The notes under the pieces are model-generated. The model had not been told where the DNA came from. It was given only the letters and a program-made list of their open reading frames with translations, and made no database searches. From Acinetobacter lwoffii (GTDB lineage: Bacteria > Pseudomonadota > Gammaproteobacteria > Pseudomonadales > Moraxellaceae), in the NCBI RefSeq assembly GCF_015602705.1, contig NZ_CP059081.1, positions 62,001 through 126,000 of the forward strand: a stretch of DNA of 64,000 nt, read 5' to 3'. This document shows, piece by piece, positions 1-8,908 of this stretch; the stretch's first letter is position 1, and the number at the start of each line of letters is the position of its first letter. A program made the translations under genes and the position numbers.

Positions 1-1481
<1,481 letters not shown>

Positions 1482-1537
1482 AACCGAGTTAAAATCATTT
1501 ATAAAAAAATCTAAAACTAAAATAAGACGAATAAAAA

Positions 1538-2182
1538 ATGCAAAAAATGATTTTCCTGCTCTGTGCAGTGGCGCTTGGCGCCATTGCGCAGGCCAAGCCT
1601 GTCGGGACGCCTAAACTCAGTATTCATAAAAATAATATCAAGGTCTGGACATACCAGAATGAACAAAACCCGGTCTTTCTCTATAAAGCTGAAACCACTT
1701 ATACTGCACCGCTTGAAAATGCCGTGTCCTTGATTCTGAACGTCGAGCATGCAGTGCAGTGGGTTCCCTATATGGGTAGCATCAAGGTCCTGTCCCGCGA
1801 TGATAAAAAAGGCGACTTTACCCTGTATATGGTGCTGGATTTTCCATTTCCCTTAAAAGACCGTGACCTGATTGTACAGGGCAAGATGATCAAGGAAGCC
1901 AATGGCCAGATCACCATCAAAAATAAAGCCATCCAAAGTGCCTATCCTTTAAACCCGGATTATGTGCGTTTAACCGATTATCAGGGCGACTGGACTTTTC
2001 AGAAACTGGCCAATAATAAAGTCAAGGTCTCTACCTATGGTTATGCCAATCCGGAAGGTTCCATTCCTTTGAGCTTCGTAAATATGTTTGTGCAACAGCA
2101 ACCTTATCAGATGCTGCAGAAAATGAAGACCGAGCTGGCCAAGCCTTCATCTATTGCGGTCTTGCCTGAAGCTCTACAATAA
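1538..2182 (+). CDS. Secreted START-domain protein
   Basis: A 214-aa protein with a signal peptide: hydrophobic residues 4-16 and a probable cleavage after AQA at residue 19. The rest resembles the START/SRPBCC lipid-binding fold, with a WVPYMGSIKVL segment and the FPFPLKDRDLIVQ motif typical of bacterial START proteins. It is probably periplasmic and may bind a lipid or other hydrophobic ligand; the ligand is not evident. The Shine-Dalgarno is weak. The gene ends directly at a strong hairpin terminator and probably follows dapB by chance rather than by pathway. Confidence 0.8.
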   Translation: MQKMIFLLCAVALGAIAQAKPVGTPKLSIHKNNIKVWTYQNEQNPVFLYKAETTYTAPLENAVSLILNVEHAVQWVPYMGSIKVLSRDDKKGDFTLYMVLDFPFPLKDRDLIVQGKMIKEANGQITIKNKAIQSAYPLNPDYVRLTDYQGDWTFQKLANNKVKVSTYGYANPEGSIPLSFVNMFVQQQPYQMLQKMKTELAKPSSIAVLPEALQ

Positions 2183-2208
2183 AAAAGACCCAATTTCTGG
2201 GTCTTTTT
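2183..2208. terminator. Bidirectional terminator
   Basis: Perfect inverted repeat AAAAGACCC/GGGTCTTTT around a 6-nt loop with A-run and T-run flanks. It lies between the convergent START-domain gene (+) and the alcohol dehydrogenase gene (-) and can serve both. Confidence 0.85.
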
Positions 2209-2230
2209 AACAGCTGAAAATAAGCAGGAT

Positions 2231-3259
2231 TTAAGCTGTAAAATCTGCTTTAAGCACAATCCGGTAACGGGCTTTGCCAGAATGCAGATGTTCAATCGCT
2301 TGGTTCAGTTGTGACATCGGGAAGACTTCAATTTGCGGAGCAATATTTTTACGTGCAGCAAATTGGAGTAACTGACGTAATGCCGCCGGCGAACCTGTCG
2401 GTGAACCGGTAACTGACTTGGCTCCACCAATCAGCATGCCAGCCGGAATCTGCATCGGCTCAAGTGGTAAACCCAGCATATGCACAGTGCCATTCGGTGC
2501 CAAAGTTGCCAGATAAGCCTGCCAGTTCAAGGTGACATTGACAGTACTCAGTAATAAATCAAACTTGCCACGCTGGGCTTTTAATGCAGCGACATCACGA
2601 CTGTTCACTACATGGTCAGCGCCCATGCCTTTCAGTTCTTCGCTTTTATCCAGATTTGAGGTGAAAGCGGTAATCTCACAACCCCAGGCTTTCAGCAGCT
2701 TGATGGCCATATGCCCTAAACCGCCAATACCAATTACGCCAACATGATGAATGGCCTGAATCTGATGTTTCAGAATCGGATCGAATACGGTAATCCCACC
2801 GCAGAGCAAAGGGCCGGCACTTTCAGGATCTAGATCGTCAGGTAGGGGAATGACCCATTGCCAGCCGGCACGCACTTTGTCGGCAAAACCACCGGCATGT
2901 CCGACAATGGTAGCCACCTGACCGCCAGTACACATCACCTGCTGGCCCGAAATACACGGATCGCAATATTGGCAGCTTTCCGCTGTCCAGCCGATGCCAA
3001 CGCGTTGACCCACTTTCAGGCCTTTGGCTTCTGTACCCAGATGGGTAATGGTGCCAATAATCTCATGTCCAGCCACGACCGGATAGACCGACGAACCCCA
3101 GTCATTATTAATGACCGAAATATCCGAATGACAGAGTCCGCAGTATTCCACTTTCACTTCGACCTGATGCGGCTGGAACTCTCCGGCATCAAACTGATAA
3201 GGTTCGAGTTGCGCACCTGCGGACATGGCAGCATAAGCTTGAATAATATTATTCGACAT
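2231..3259 (-). CDS. Zinc-dependent alcohol dehydrogenase (YahK/CAD type)
   Basis: Medium-chain zinc alcohol/aldehyde dehydrogenase of 342 aa. Catalytic zinc ligands are in CGLCHSD (residues 40-46) and GHE (64-66). The structural zinc cysteines follow in the [15 protein letters not shown] block near residue 95. The Rossmann motif GIGGLG is near residue 175. The overall pattern matches the cinnamyl-alcohol/NADP-dependent aldehyde reductase subgroup that includes E. coli YahK. The substrate cannot be told. It starts 5 nt after the end of tag and may be read with it. Confidence 0.9.
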   Translation of the reverse strand: MSNNIIQAYAAMSAGAQLEPYQFDAGEFQPHQVEVKVEYCGLCHSDISVINNDWGSSVYPVVAGHEIIGTITHLGTEAKGLKVGQRVGIGWTAESCQYCDPCISGQQVMCTGGQVATIVGHAGGFADKVRAGWQWVIPLPDDLDPESAGPLLCGGITVFDPILKHQIQAIHHVGVIGIGGLGHMAIKLLKAWGCEITAFTSNLDKSEELKGMGADHVVNSRDVAALKAQRGKFDLLLSTVNVTLNWQAYLATLAPNGTVHMLGLPLEPMQIPAGMLIGGAKSVTGSPTGSPAALRQLLQFAARKNIAPQIEVFPMSQLNQAIEHLHSGKARYRIVLKADFTA

Positions 3260-3264
3260 GATTT

Positions 3265-3846
3265 TCAGCTCTTATTTAAATGCGAGGATATTGTTTTAAA
3301 GTCACAATGATTTTCATGGTCATCGACCATACCGACGGCTTGCATAAAGGCATAGCAAATGGTGGGTCCAATAAATTTAAAACCAGCCTGTTTGAGTGCT
3401 TTAGACATCTTCCGGCTCTCAATGGTTTGAGCGGGTGCCTGACGATAATCCATAACATCATTATTCAGTCGCGGTTGCTGGGTAAAAGACCAGAGCCATT
3501 CCACCAGATTGATCCCTTGCTGCTGTAGCTTAAGCCATGCTTGGGCATTTTCCCGAATGGCATTGAGTTTGCCGCGATGCCGTATCAGGCTAGCATCTTC
3601 AAGTTTTATTTGGAGTTGTTGATCTGTAAGTGAGGCGATAGATTCGATCGAATATTGAAAAAAATGTTTACGATAAGCTTCACGTTTTCTGAGCACGGTA
3701 ATCCAAGCCAGACCGGCCTGCTGTCCTTCCAGACACAGCATTTCAAACAGGCGATTTTCATCCAGCAGGGCCTGTCCCCATTCCTGGTCATGATAGGCGA
3801 TATACAGCGGATCATCGGAACACCAGCCACAGCGTTGCACAGTCAT
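3265..3846 (-). CDS. tag: DNA-3-methyladenine glycosylase I
   Basis: Base-excision repair enzyme that removes 3-methyladenine from DNA. The N-terminus matches E. coli Tag almost residue for residue ([33 protein letters not shown]). The zinc ligands are visible as Cys6, His19 and the C-terminal DDHENHCDF region. Length of 193 aa is normal. A strong AAGGAG box lies before the ATG. The alcohol dehydrogenase gene follows 5 nt downstream. Confidence 0.96.
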   Translation of the reverse strand: MTVQRCGWCSDDPLYIAYHDQEWGQALLDENRLFEMLCLEGQQAGLAWITVLRKREAYRKHFFQYSIESIASLTDQQLQIKLEDASLIRHRGKLNAIRENAQAWLKLQQQGINLVEWLWSFTQQPRLNNDVMDYRQAPAQTIESRKMSKALKQAGFKFIGPTICYAFMQAVGMVDDHENHCDFKTISSHLNKS

Positions 3847-3870
3847 GTGATGCTCCTTGTTTTTATGCTT

Positions 3871-4116
3871 TTATAATTTAAACATAGTCCATTGATCTTG
3901 CTGATTGTCCCAGTACGACAGTTCAGCCTGATCCAGATCGCTAAATAGAATCCACATATCTTTACCGGCCTTGTCGGCATAACCAGTACTGATCAGAAGC
4001 GCATCCTCGGTAATTTCCATCACCCAGCCCTGGTAAGTTTGACCATTCAATACAATTTTTTGTTGATTGCCTGATTCAGCAAATTCTACCAGACGATTGA
4101 TCAACGCTTCTGACAT
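3871..4116 (-). CDS. Small conserved-looking protein of unknown function
   Basis: An 81-aa acidic soluble protein without signal peptide or membrane segment. It looks like a small beta-rich domain (IVLNGQTYQGWVMEI, ALLISTGYADKAGKDMWILF), reminiscent of SH3-like or Sm-like folds, but I do not recognise a family. An AGGA box lies 7 nt before ATG. It sits 15 nt after the end-facing M23 lipoprotein gene and upstream of tag in the same direction, so a shared transcript is likely. Confidence 0.75.
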   Translation of the reverse strand: MSEALINRLVEFAESGNQQKIVLNGQTYQGWVMEITEDALLISTGYADKAGKDMWILFSDLDQAELSYWDNQQDQWTMFKL

Positions 4117-4131
4117 GTAAATATCCTAAAA

Positions 4132-4683
4132 TTAACGTAAATAGGGATAGGGATTGACCACACCGCGACCCTTACCCTGTAAATAAATTCCATAATGTAG
4201 ATGTGGTGCAGTGTGCCGGGCATTACCGCTGTTGCCGACATAACCGATCAGCTGGCCTTTTTTGACATAGTCGCCCACTTTTAAGCCACGTTTATGTCCA
4301 TCCAGATGCGCATAATAATGCCAGGAGCCGCCCGGGCCAAGAATCCAGACTACTTTACCACCCAAATTGTTGTTACGTAAATCTGCAATCAGGCCCTCAG
4401 TCGCGCTAAAGACTTCGGTTCCACGTGGAGCCATGATATCAATGCCTTCATGTAAACGTCCGCGACTGCGCGAAGCGCCCCAGGTATCTGATAATTCACG
4501 TGCCTGTACGCGTGCCACCGGGATGGGCAGAGAGGACGGCACTCGCATACTTTTCAGTTTTTGCACGACGATAGGATTGAGCTGTACAGCAGGGGGGGGT
4601 TTCGGTGTACTGCTACAGGCGGTTAGTAATATGGCAATTAAAGCCACCCAGGTCAAAGCAAGATATTGGCGCACGCTATTCAT
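4132..4683 (-). CDS. M23-family (LytM) peptidase lipoprotein
   Basis: Cell-envelope lipoprotein with a LytM/M23 metallopeptidase domain, probably a peptidoglycan endopeptidase. Lipobox LLTAC puts the acylated cysteine at residue 23. The zinc site looks intact: HEGIDI, a HYYAHLDG block and the HLHYG motif (HxH). The domain spans about residues 70-183. The AAGG box abuts the ATG, so translation may really begin at the GTG of residue 4, which has 9-nt spacing; this would not change the signal peptide. Confidence 0.9.
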   Translation of the reverse strand: MNSVRQYLALTWVALIAILLTACSSTPKPPPAVQLNPIVVQKLKSMRVPSSLPIPVARVQARELSDTWGASRSRGRLHEGIDIMAPRGTEVFSATEGLIADLRNNNLGGKVVWILGPGGSWHYYAHLDGHKRGLKVGDYVKKGQLIGYVGNSGNARHTAPHLHYGIYLQGKGRGVVNPYPYLR

Positions 4684-4743
4684 CCTTAAATATTGGCAAT
4701 GCTCATTCTGAGCTGATCGGTTTTTTGCTTTGTCCAGACTATG

Positions 4744-5766
4744 TCATACATTTACCGCAGAGATCAATTTTTTCATCGCTGTTGGCAGACCGCAATCAAT
4801 GGCTGTCTCTGGACGCATCCAGTTGCCTTGCAGTTCAATCGCCAGATGTTCCTGCTGATCCACTGCAAAAACGATTGCTTCAAGCTGCCAGGTGAAGTGG
4901 GTGAAACTATGGCTGATCTGGACTTTTTTGAGGATATTTTTCAGGCCAAGTTGCTGGCATTGCTGTTCAAATTCATGTGCATTTTCAATAATCGGCAGAC
5001 ACCAGAGACCGCCCCACAGACCGCTATTGGGGCGTTGTTGCCAAAGCCAATCTGTACCAGATTGGATTAGCAAGACCTGAGCAGAGCGCACCGGAACTGG
5101 TTTTTTGGCTTTCTTAAACGGTAACTCATTTTCCAGTCCTTGCTGGTGAGCCTTGCAATGCTGCTGCATCGGGCAATACAGACACAAAGGCTTTTTCGGG
5201 GTACATACAGTTGCACCCAGATCCATAATCGCCTGGGTATAGTCATGATTACGTTCAACCGGACATAATTCTTCGGCCAGTTGCCATAAAGCACGTTCAT
5301 GGACGGGTTTGGACAGGTCATCTTCAATCGCGAAGAAACGTGACAAGACCCGTTTCACATTGCCATCCATAATCACGCCATATTGACGTAAACCCAGTGA
5401 CATCAGGGCACCAGCAGTGGAACGGCCAATGCCGGGCAAGGCCATCCATTCTTCCAGAGTATGAGGGAACTGCTGCTGTGCTGTCACGATGCCGGCAGCT
5501 TTATGCAGATTGCGGGCGCGGGCATAATAGCCGAGACCTGCCCAGTAGGGTGCGACCTCATCCCATGAGGCATATCCTAGGTCCTGAACAGTCGGAAAAC
5601 GCTGGATAAATCGTTCGAAATATTGCAGTACAGTTTTGACCTGAGTTTGCTGCAACATGATTTCAGAGACCCAGACTTTATACGGATCATCTGTTACCTG
5701 CCAGGGCAAGTCATGACGACCATGCACATCAAACCATTCCAACAGGGCATCTGAAAATACGAACAT
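4744..5766 (-). CDS. mutY: A/G-specific adenine glycosylase
   Basis: Removes adenine mispaired with 8-oxoguanine. The N-terminal HhH-GPD domain has SEIMLQQTQV (catalytic Glu), the hairpin LPGIGRSTAGA and GVIMDGNVKRVLSR (catalytic Asp). The four cysteines of the [4Fe-4S] cluster follow with the C-x6-C-x2-C-x5-C spacing. The C-terminal NUDIX-like domain begins around residue 230. Length 340 aa is usual. The M23 lipoprotein gene starts 60 nt downstream. Confidence 0.96.
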   Translation of the reverse strand: MFVFSDALLEWFDVHGRHDLPWQVTDDPYKVWVSEIMLQQTQVKTVLQYFERFIQRFPTVQDLGYASWDEVAPYWAGLGYYARARNLHKAAGIVTAQQQFPHTLEEWMALPGIGRSTAGALMSLGLRQYGVIMDGNVKRVLSRFFAIEDDLSKPVHERALWQLAEELCPVERNHDYTQAIMDLGATVCTPKKPLCLYCPMQQHCKAHQQGLENELPFKKAKKPVPVRSAQVLLIQSGTDWLWQQRPNSGLWGGLWCLPIIENAHEFEQQCQQLGLKNILKKVQISHSFTHFTWQLEAIVFAVDQQEHLAIELQGNWMRPETAIDCGLPTAMKKLISAVNV

Positions 5767-5885
5767 GAATACCTAGCAACCGAATAAGCAGCAGCTAGTA
5801 TAGCGGAATCAGCAGGGTGGGAATGTGAAAAGTGAGATAAAAACGTAGATGTTCATCGAGCTTGATAGAACTTAGCTTTCATAAA

Positions 5886-5913
5886 AATAAATGCTCCGGA
5901 GAGCATTTATTTT
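5886..5913 (-). terminator. Terminator after the HIT gene
   Basis: Perfect 12-bp inverted repeat AAATAAATGCTC / GAGCATTTATTT with a 4-nt loop (CGGA), downstream of the minus-strand HIT gene and upstream of mutY. Confidence 0.75.
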
Positions 5914-5928
5914 TGATCAAAAATCCGG

Positions 5929-6291
5929 TTAATCGTTAATTCCCCAGCGCTCATCCAGCTTCAAGGTCTTGCCTGCATAACGCGGAATAATATGAATATG
6001 CAGATGTTCAACCTTTTCCTGAAATACTTCACCATCAATAAAACCGACATGAAAACCGGCAGGCTGGTAGCGTAATTGCAGTTCATTGCGTGCCTGTTCC
6101 AATAAAGACATCAAACTTTTACGTTCTTTGTCAGTCACTTCAAAAAATGAGGCCACATGCCGCAATGGAATGATCACACAATGACCTTCGGACAATGAAT
6201 TTGGTTCAGGCAACACCACACCATAATCATTTTTGGCAATGACATCATATTCGTCAAAATTGCAGTAGGGGCAGTTGGTTTCAGCCATCAT
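5929..6291 (-). CDS. HIT-family nucleotide-binding hydrolase
   Basis: Histidine-triad protein of 120 aa; the HLHIHI block near residue 98 is the active-site HxHxH motif. Such proteins hydrolyse nucleotide phosphoramidates or dinucleoside polyphosphates; the physiological substrate is not evident. An N-terminal CPYC pair suggests a small metal site, as in many HIT proteins. The frame has an ATG two codons upstream at 6297, but the GAGGAGA box ends right there, so ATG 6291 (or 6288) fits better. Confidence 0.88.
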   Translation of the reverse strand: MMAETNCPYCNFDEYDVIAKNDYGVVLPEPNSLSEGHCVIIPLRHVASFFEVTDKERKSLMSLLEQARNELQLRYQPAGFHVGFIDGEVFQEKVEHLHIHIIPRYAGKTLKLDERWGIND

Positions 6292-6381
6292 ACACATTCT
6301 CCTCTGGTAGGATTTATCTTCTTTTCTTCATGAAGTATCTAAAATATTCAGCCTGTGAACAAGCCGGATAGTTGTTTCTAT

Positions 6382-7116
6382 TTATGCCAAATGGCAGTCT
6401 AGCAAGGCATACATTGCTGCCAGACCTTTTTGTTCCGCTTCTGCATTGTAACCAAGATCCACACCATTGGATTTGGCCCGTTCATCCGCAAGCGGGTTGC
6501 TAAAGCCATGTTTGGCATTTTCAAAAACAATCACTTCATGCTCGACTTTGGCTGCATGCATTTCCTCACGGAAACCGGCCACATCATCCAGGGTCACCAT
6601 GCTGTCCAGTTCACCATGTAGCACCAGGATTTCCGCCTGTACCTGACCTTCCTGAGCCGGTGCTTTCGGAGACAGGTTGGCATGGAAAGTGGCCACCGCT
6701 TTTAAAGGTGCATTGGCACGTGCCAGATCCAGTACGACTTTGCCGCCATAGCAGAAACCAATCGCTGCAAGTTTCTCTGCATTGACTTCATCCTGGGCTG
6801 CCAAAGCATTCAAGGCTGCTGTTGCACGATTCACGATAGTGTCAGGATCTTCAAAAGTCTGCATCATCCACTGATAGGCCCGATCAGAGTTGGTAGTGAC
6901 TTTTTTGTCCCCATACATGTCGATGGCCAAGGCCGCATAGCCATGTGCTGCAAGTTCACGGGCACGCTGTTCAGTATATTCATTTCGACCCCACCATTCT
7001 GGTGCGACCAGTACACCGGCAACAGGAGGATCTGTTTCTGGTGCAGCAAAATAACCAATTAATGGACTGCCATCCTGCGCAGTGTAATGAATTTCGCGAG
7101 TCTTGATTGCTGCCAT
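6382..7116 (-). CDS. Dienelactone hydrolase-family protein
   Basis: Cytoplasmic alpha/beta hydrolase of 244 aa. The nucleophile elbow is GFCYGG, so the nucleophile is cysteine, as in dienelactone hydrolases; the catalytic aspartate is in HGELDSMV and the histidine in KHGFSNP. A GAGGA box precedes the ATG. No aromatic degradation genes are nearby, so a specific role in chloroaromatic catabolism is not supported. Confidence 0.88.
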   Translation of the reverse strand: MAAIKTREIHYTAQDGSPLIGYFAAPETDPPVAGVLVAPEWWGRNEYTEQRARELAAHGYAALAIDMYGDKKVTTNSDRAYQWMMQTFEDPDTIVNRATAALNALAAQDEVNAEKLAAIGFCYGGKVVLDLARANAPLKAVATFHANLSPKAPAQEGQVQAEILVLHGELDSMVTLDDVAGFREEMHAAKVEHEVIVFENAKHGFSNPLADERAKSNGVDLGYNAEAEQKGLAAMYALLDCHLA

Positions 7117-7221
7117 GCTGACGTCCTCTATTGTTGTTGAATTGCTTGATTAAAACATAACATAGCAAAACTGATCGGAATGTGACATGAAAACCTGCGA
7201 TTTAAGGATACTTAAGCCCAT

Positions 7222-7252
7222 AAAAAAAGAGAGGCCAATATAGAACCTCTCC
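7222..7252 (-). terminator. Terminator after the first FKBP gene
   Basis: GAGAGG/CCTCTC hairpin with an 11-nt loop; on the minus strand it is followed by a seven-T run. It lies just downstream of the minus-strand FKBP gene ending at 7281. Confidence 0.8.
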
Positions 7253-7280
7253 GATTTTAGATCGGGAAAAATAGGACTTA

Positions 7281-7970
7281 TTATTTAATAATTTCCAGTA
7301 ATTCCACATCAAAAATTAAAGTACTGTTCGGTTCAATTACATCCCCTGAACCAATCTGTCCATAGGCCAGTTCGGCCGGAATGAAGAAACGATATTTGGC
7401 ACCTTCTTTCATCAGCTGTAAACCTTCGGTCCAGCCGGTAATGACTTGGGTGGTACGAAATACCACGGGTTGATTACGGGCAATCGAGCTGTCAAAAACC
7501 GTACCATCGATCAAACGGCCTTCATAATGTACGCGGACATTACTGTTTGCGCTCGGCGATTTACCTTTTCCTTCCTGAAGAATCTGATATTGCAAACCTG
7601 ATTTTGTGGTTTTTATCCCCGGTTTTTTTGCATTTTCAGCCAGGAAAGCCTGACCAATTTTGGCATTTTCATCAGCCTGCTTTTTCAGGGTAATCAGCTC
7701 TTTGGCTTCAGCCTGACGCTTAAATTGGGTCAAGACTCGCGCCATGTCTTCCTCACTTAAAGTCGCCTGTTTCCCAGCGGCTGCCGCTTTTAAACCGGCA
7801 CTGAAGGCATCCAGATCAATGCCTTGTAAGGAATCTGCATTACTTTTTCCCATCAGATAGCCAAAGCTGTAGCCGACCTGTTCAGCCTCAGGGCTTTTAT
7901 TGGTGACTTCCTTGGCAAACAGGCTGCCAGAACTCAGCAGTAAAACCATCAAACTTGTTTGTATTTTCAT
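7281..7970 (-). CDS. FKBP-type peptidyl-prolyl isomerase, distal paralogue
   Basis: Periplasmic FkpA/Mip-type isomerase, 229 aa. Signal peptide residues 1-19 (hydrophobic LMVLLLSS, then FA|K). An alpha-helical dimerisation domain spans about 25-110, then an FKBP domain about 120-229 with [18 protein letters not shown], the [12 protein letters not shown] loop and ELAYG. It is a tandem paralogue of the gene starting at 8723, sharing the same architecture but a diverged N-terminal half. A hairpin lies between the two, so this gene may be only partly co-transcribed. Confidence 0.9.
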   Translation of the reverse strand: MKIQTSLMVLLLSSGSLFAKEVTNKSPEAEQVGYSFGYLMGKSNADSLQGIDLDAFSAGLKAAAAGKQATLSEEDMARVLTQFKRQAEAKELITLKKQADENAKIGQAFLAENAKKPGIKTTKSGLQYQILQEGKGKSPSANSNVRVHYEGRLIDGTVFDSSIARNQPVVFRTTQVITGWTEGLQLMKEGAKYRFFIPAELAYGQIGSGDVIEPNSTLIFDVELLEIIK

Positions 7971-7986
7971 GATTAATTCTCAAAAT

Positions 7987-8014
7987 AAAGGAGAGCGCGT
8001 TGCTCTCCTTTTTG
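7987..8014 (-). terminator. Hairpin between the two FKBP genes
   Basis: Perfect 10-bp repeat AAAGGAGAGC / GCTCTCCTTT with a 5-nt loop. The T-run on the minus strand is short, so it may be an attenuating terminator or an mRNA-stabilising stem. Confidence 0.6.
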
Positions 8015-8018
8015 TGGA

Positions 8019-8723
8019 TTATTTTACTTCGATGAGTTCCACATCAAAAATCAAAGTACTGTGTGGAGGAATCGTACCTGGCACGCCCTGTTCACCATAA
8101 CCCAGTTTAGATGGGATATACAGGGTTGCTTTACCGCCTTCTTTCATCAGTTGCAGACCTTCGGTCCAGCCTGGAATGACCTGATTAAGTGGGAACTCAA
8201 TTGGCTCGCCACGTTCAACCGAACTGTCAAACACGGTACCATCCACCAGTTTGCCAGTGTAATGAACTTTCACGATGGAAGTGGCTGCAGGCTGCTTGCC
8301 TGTCCCTTCTTTGGTCACTAAATATTGCAAACCAGATGTGGTAGTTTTTACCCCAGCTTTTTTGGCATTTTCAGTCAGGAAAGTATCACTTGATGCCTGA
8401 GCCTGTTTGGCACTATCCACTTGCTTCTGCTGCATGTCTTTCTGGAACTGCTCATAAGCTGCTTGTAATTCTTCTTCAGTATAAGCAGGAGCGGTACGGG
8501 CATGACCTTCGCGAACACCTGTCACAAAGCTGTTAATATCCAGCTCAGGTGGAGTTTGATGAGCGACTTCATAACCGAGTGCATAGCTAATTTTAGAAAC
8601 AGCAGAGGCATCTTTAGATGCTTTCGTGGTTTGAGCAGCTGGGTTTTGAGTTGCATAGTAAACAGGTACTAGCGCGGCACCGCCTAAAAGAACAGCGACA
8701 GCAATCGGTAAGGCCTTGCTCAT
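8019..8723 (-). CDS. fkpA: FKBP-type peptidyl-prolyl isomerase FkpA
   Basis: Periplasmic or inner-membrane-anchored folding chaperone, 234 aa. Residues 6-24 form a hydrophobic signal or anchor; there is no clear cleavage site. A helical dimerisation domain reaches to about 115 and the FKBP domain spans about 125-234 ([36 protein letters not shown]). AGGAAA precedes the ATG. This gene is the usual left flank of Acinetobacter K loci, and wzc lies next to it in the same direction. Confidence 0.93.
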   Translation of the reverse strand: MSKALPIAVAVLLGGAALVPVYYATQNPAAQTTKASKDASAVSKISYALGYEVAHQTPPELDINSFVTGVREGHARTAPAYTEEELQAAYEQFQKDMQQKQVDSAKQAQASSDTFLTENAKKAGVKTTTSGLQYLVTKEGTGKQPAATSIVKVHYTGKLVDGTVFDSSVERGEPIEFPLNQVIPGWTEGLQLMKEGGKATLYIPSKLGYGEQGVPGTIPPHSTLIFDVELIEVK

Positions 8724-8852
8724 GTATTATTTCCTAATGGTAATTTGTCCAAAAAAGCTAGAAATGATCTTAACAGAATTTTATAAGACATACGCTATGA
8801 TAGATAGATTTGCTATATTTAATATATTCAAAAAAGTAATATAAATGTAAAA

Positions 8853-8880
8853 GTTACCCTCCTATAATAAGGAAGGTAAC
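8853..8880 (-). terminator. Hairpin closing the wza-wzc operon
   Basis: Inverted repeat GTTACC-CTCCT / AGGAA-GGTAAC with one mismatch, between the end of wzc and fkpA. On the minus strand it is followed by CTTTT, a modest T-run. Confidence 0.6.
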
Positions 8881-8908
8881 TCTTGTTTTGTATAAGAACT
8901 ATAAAACT

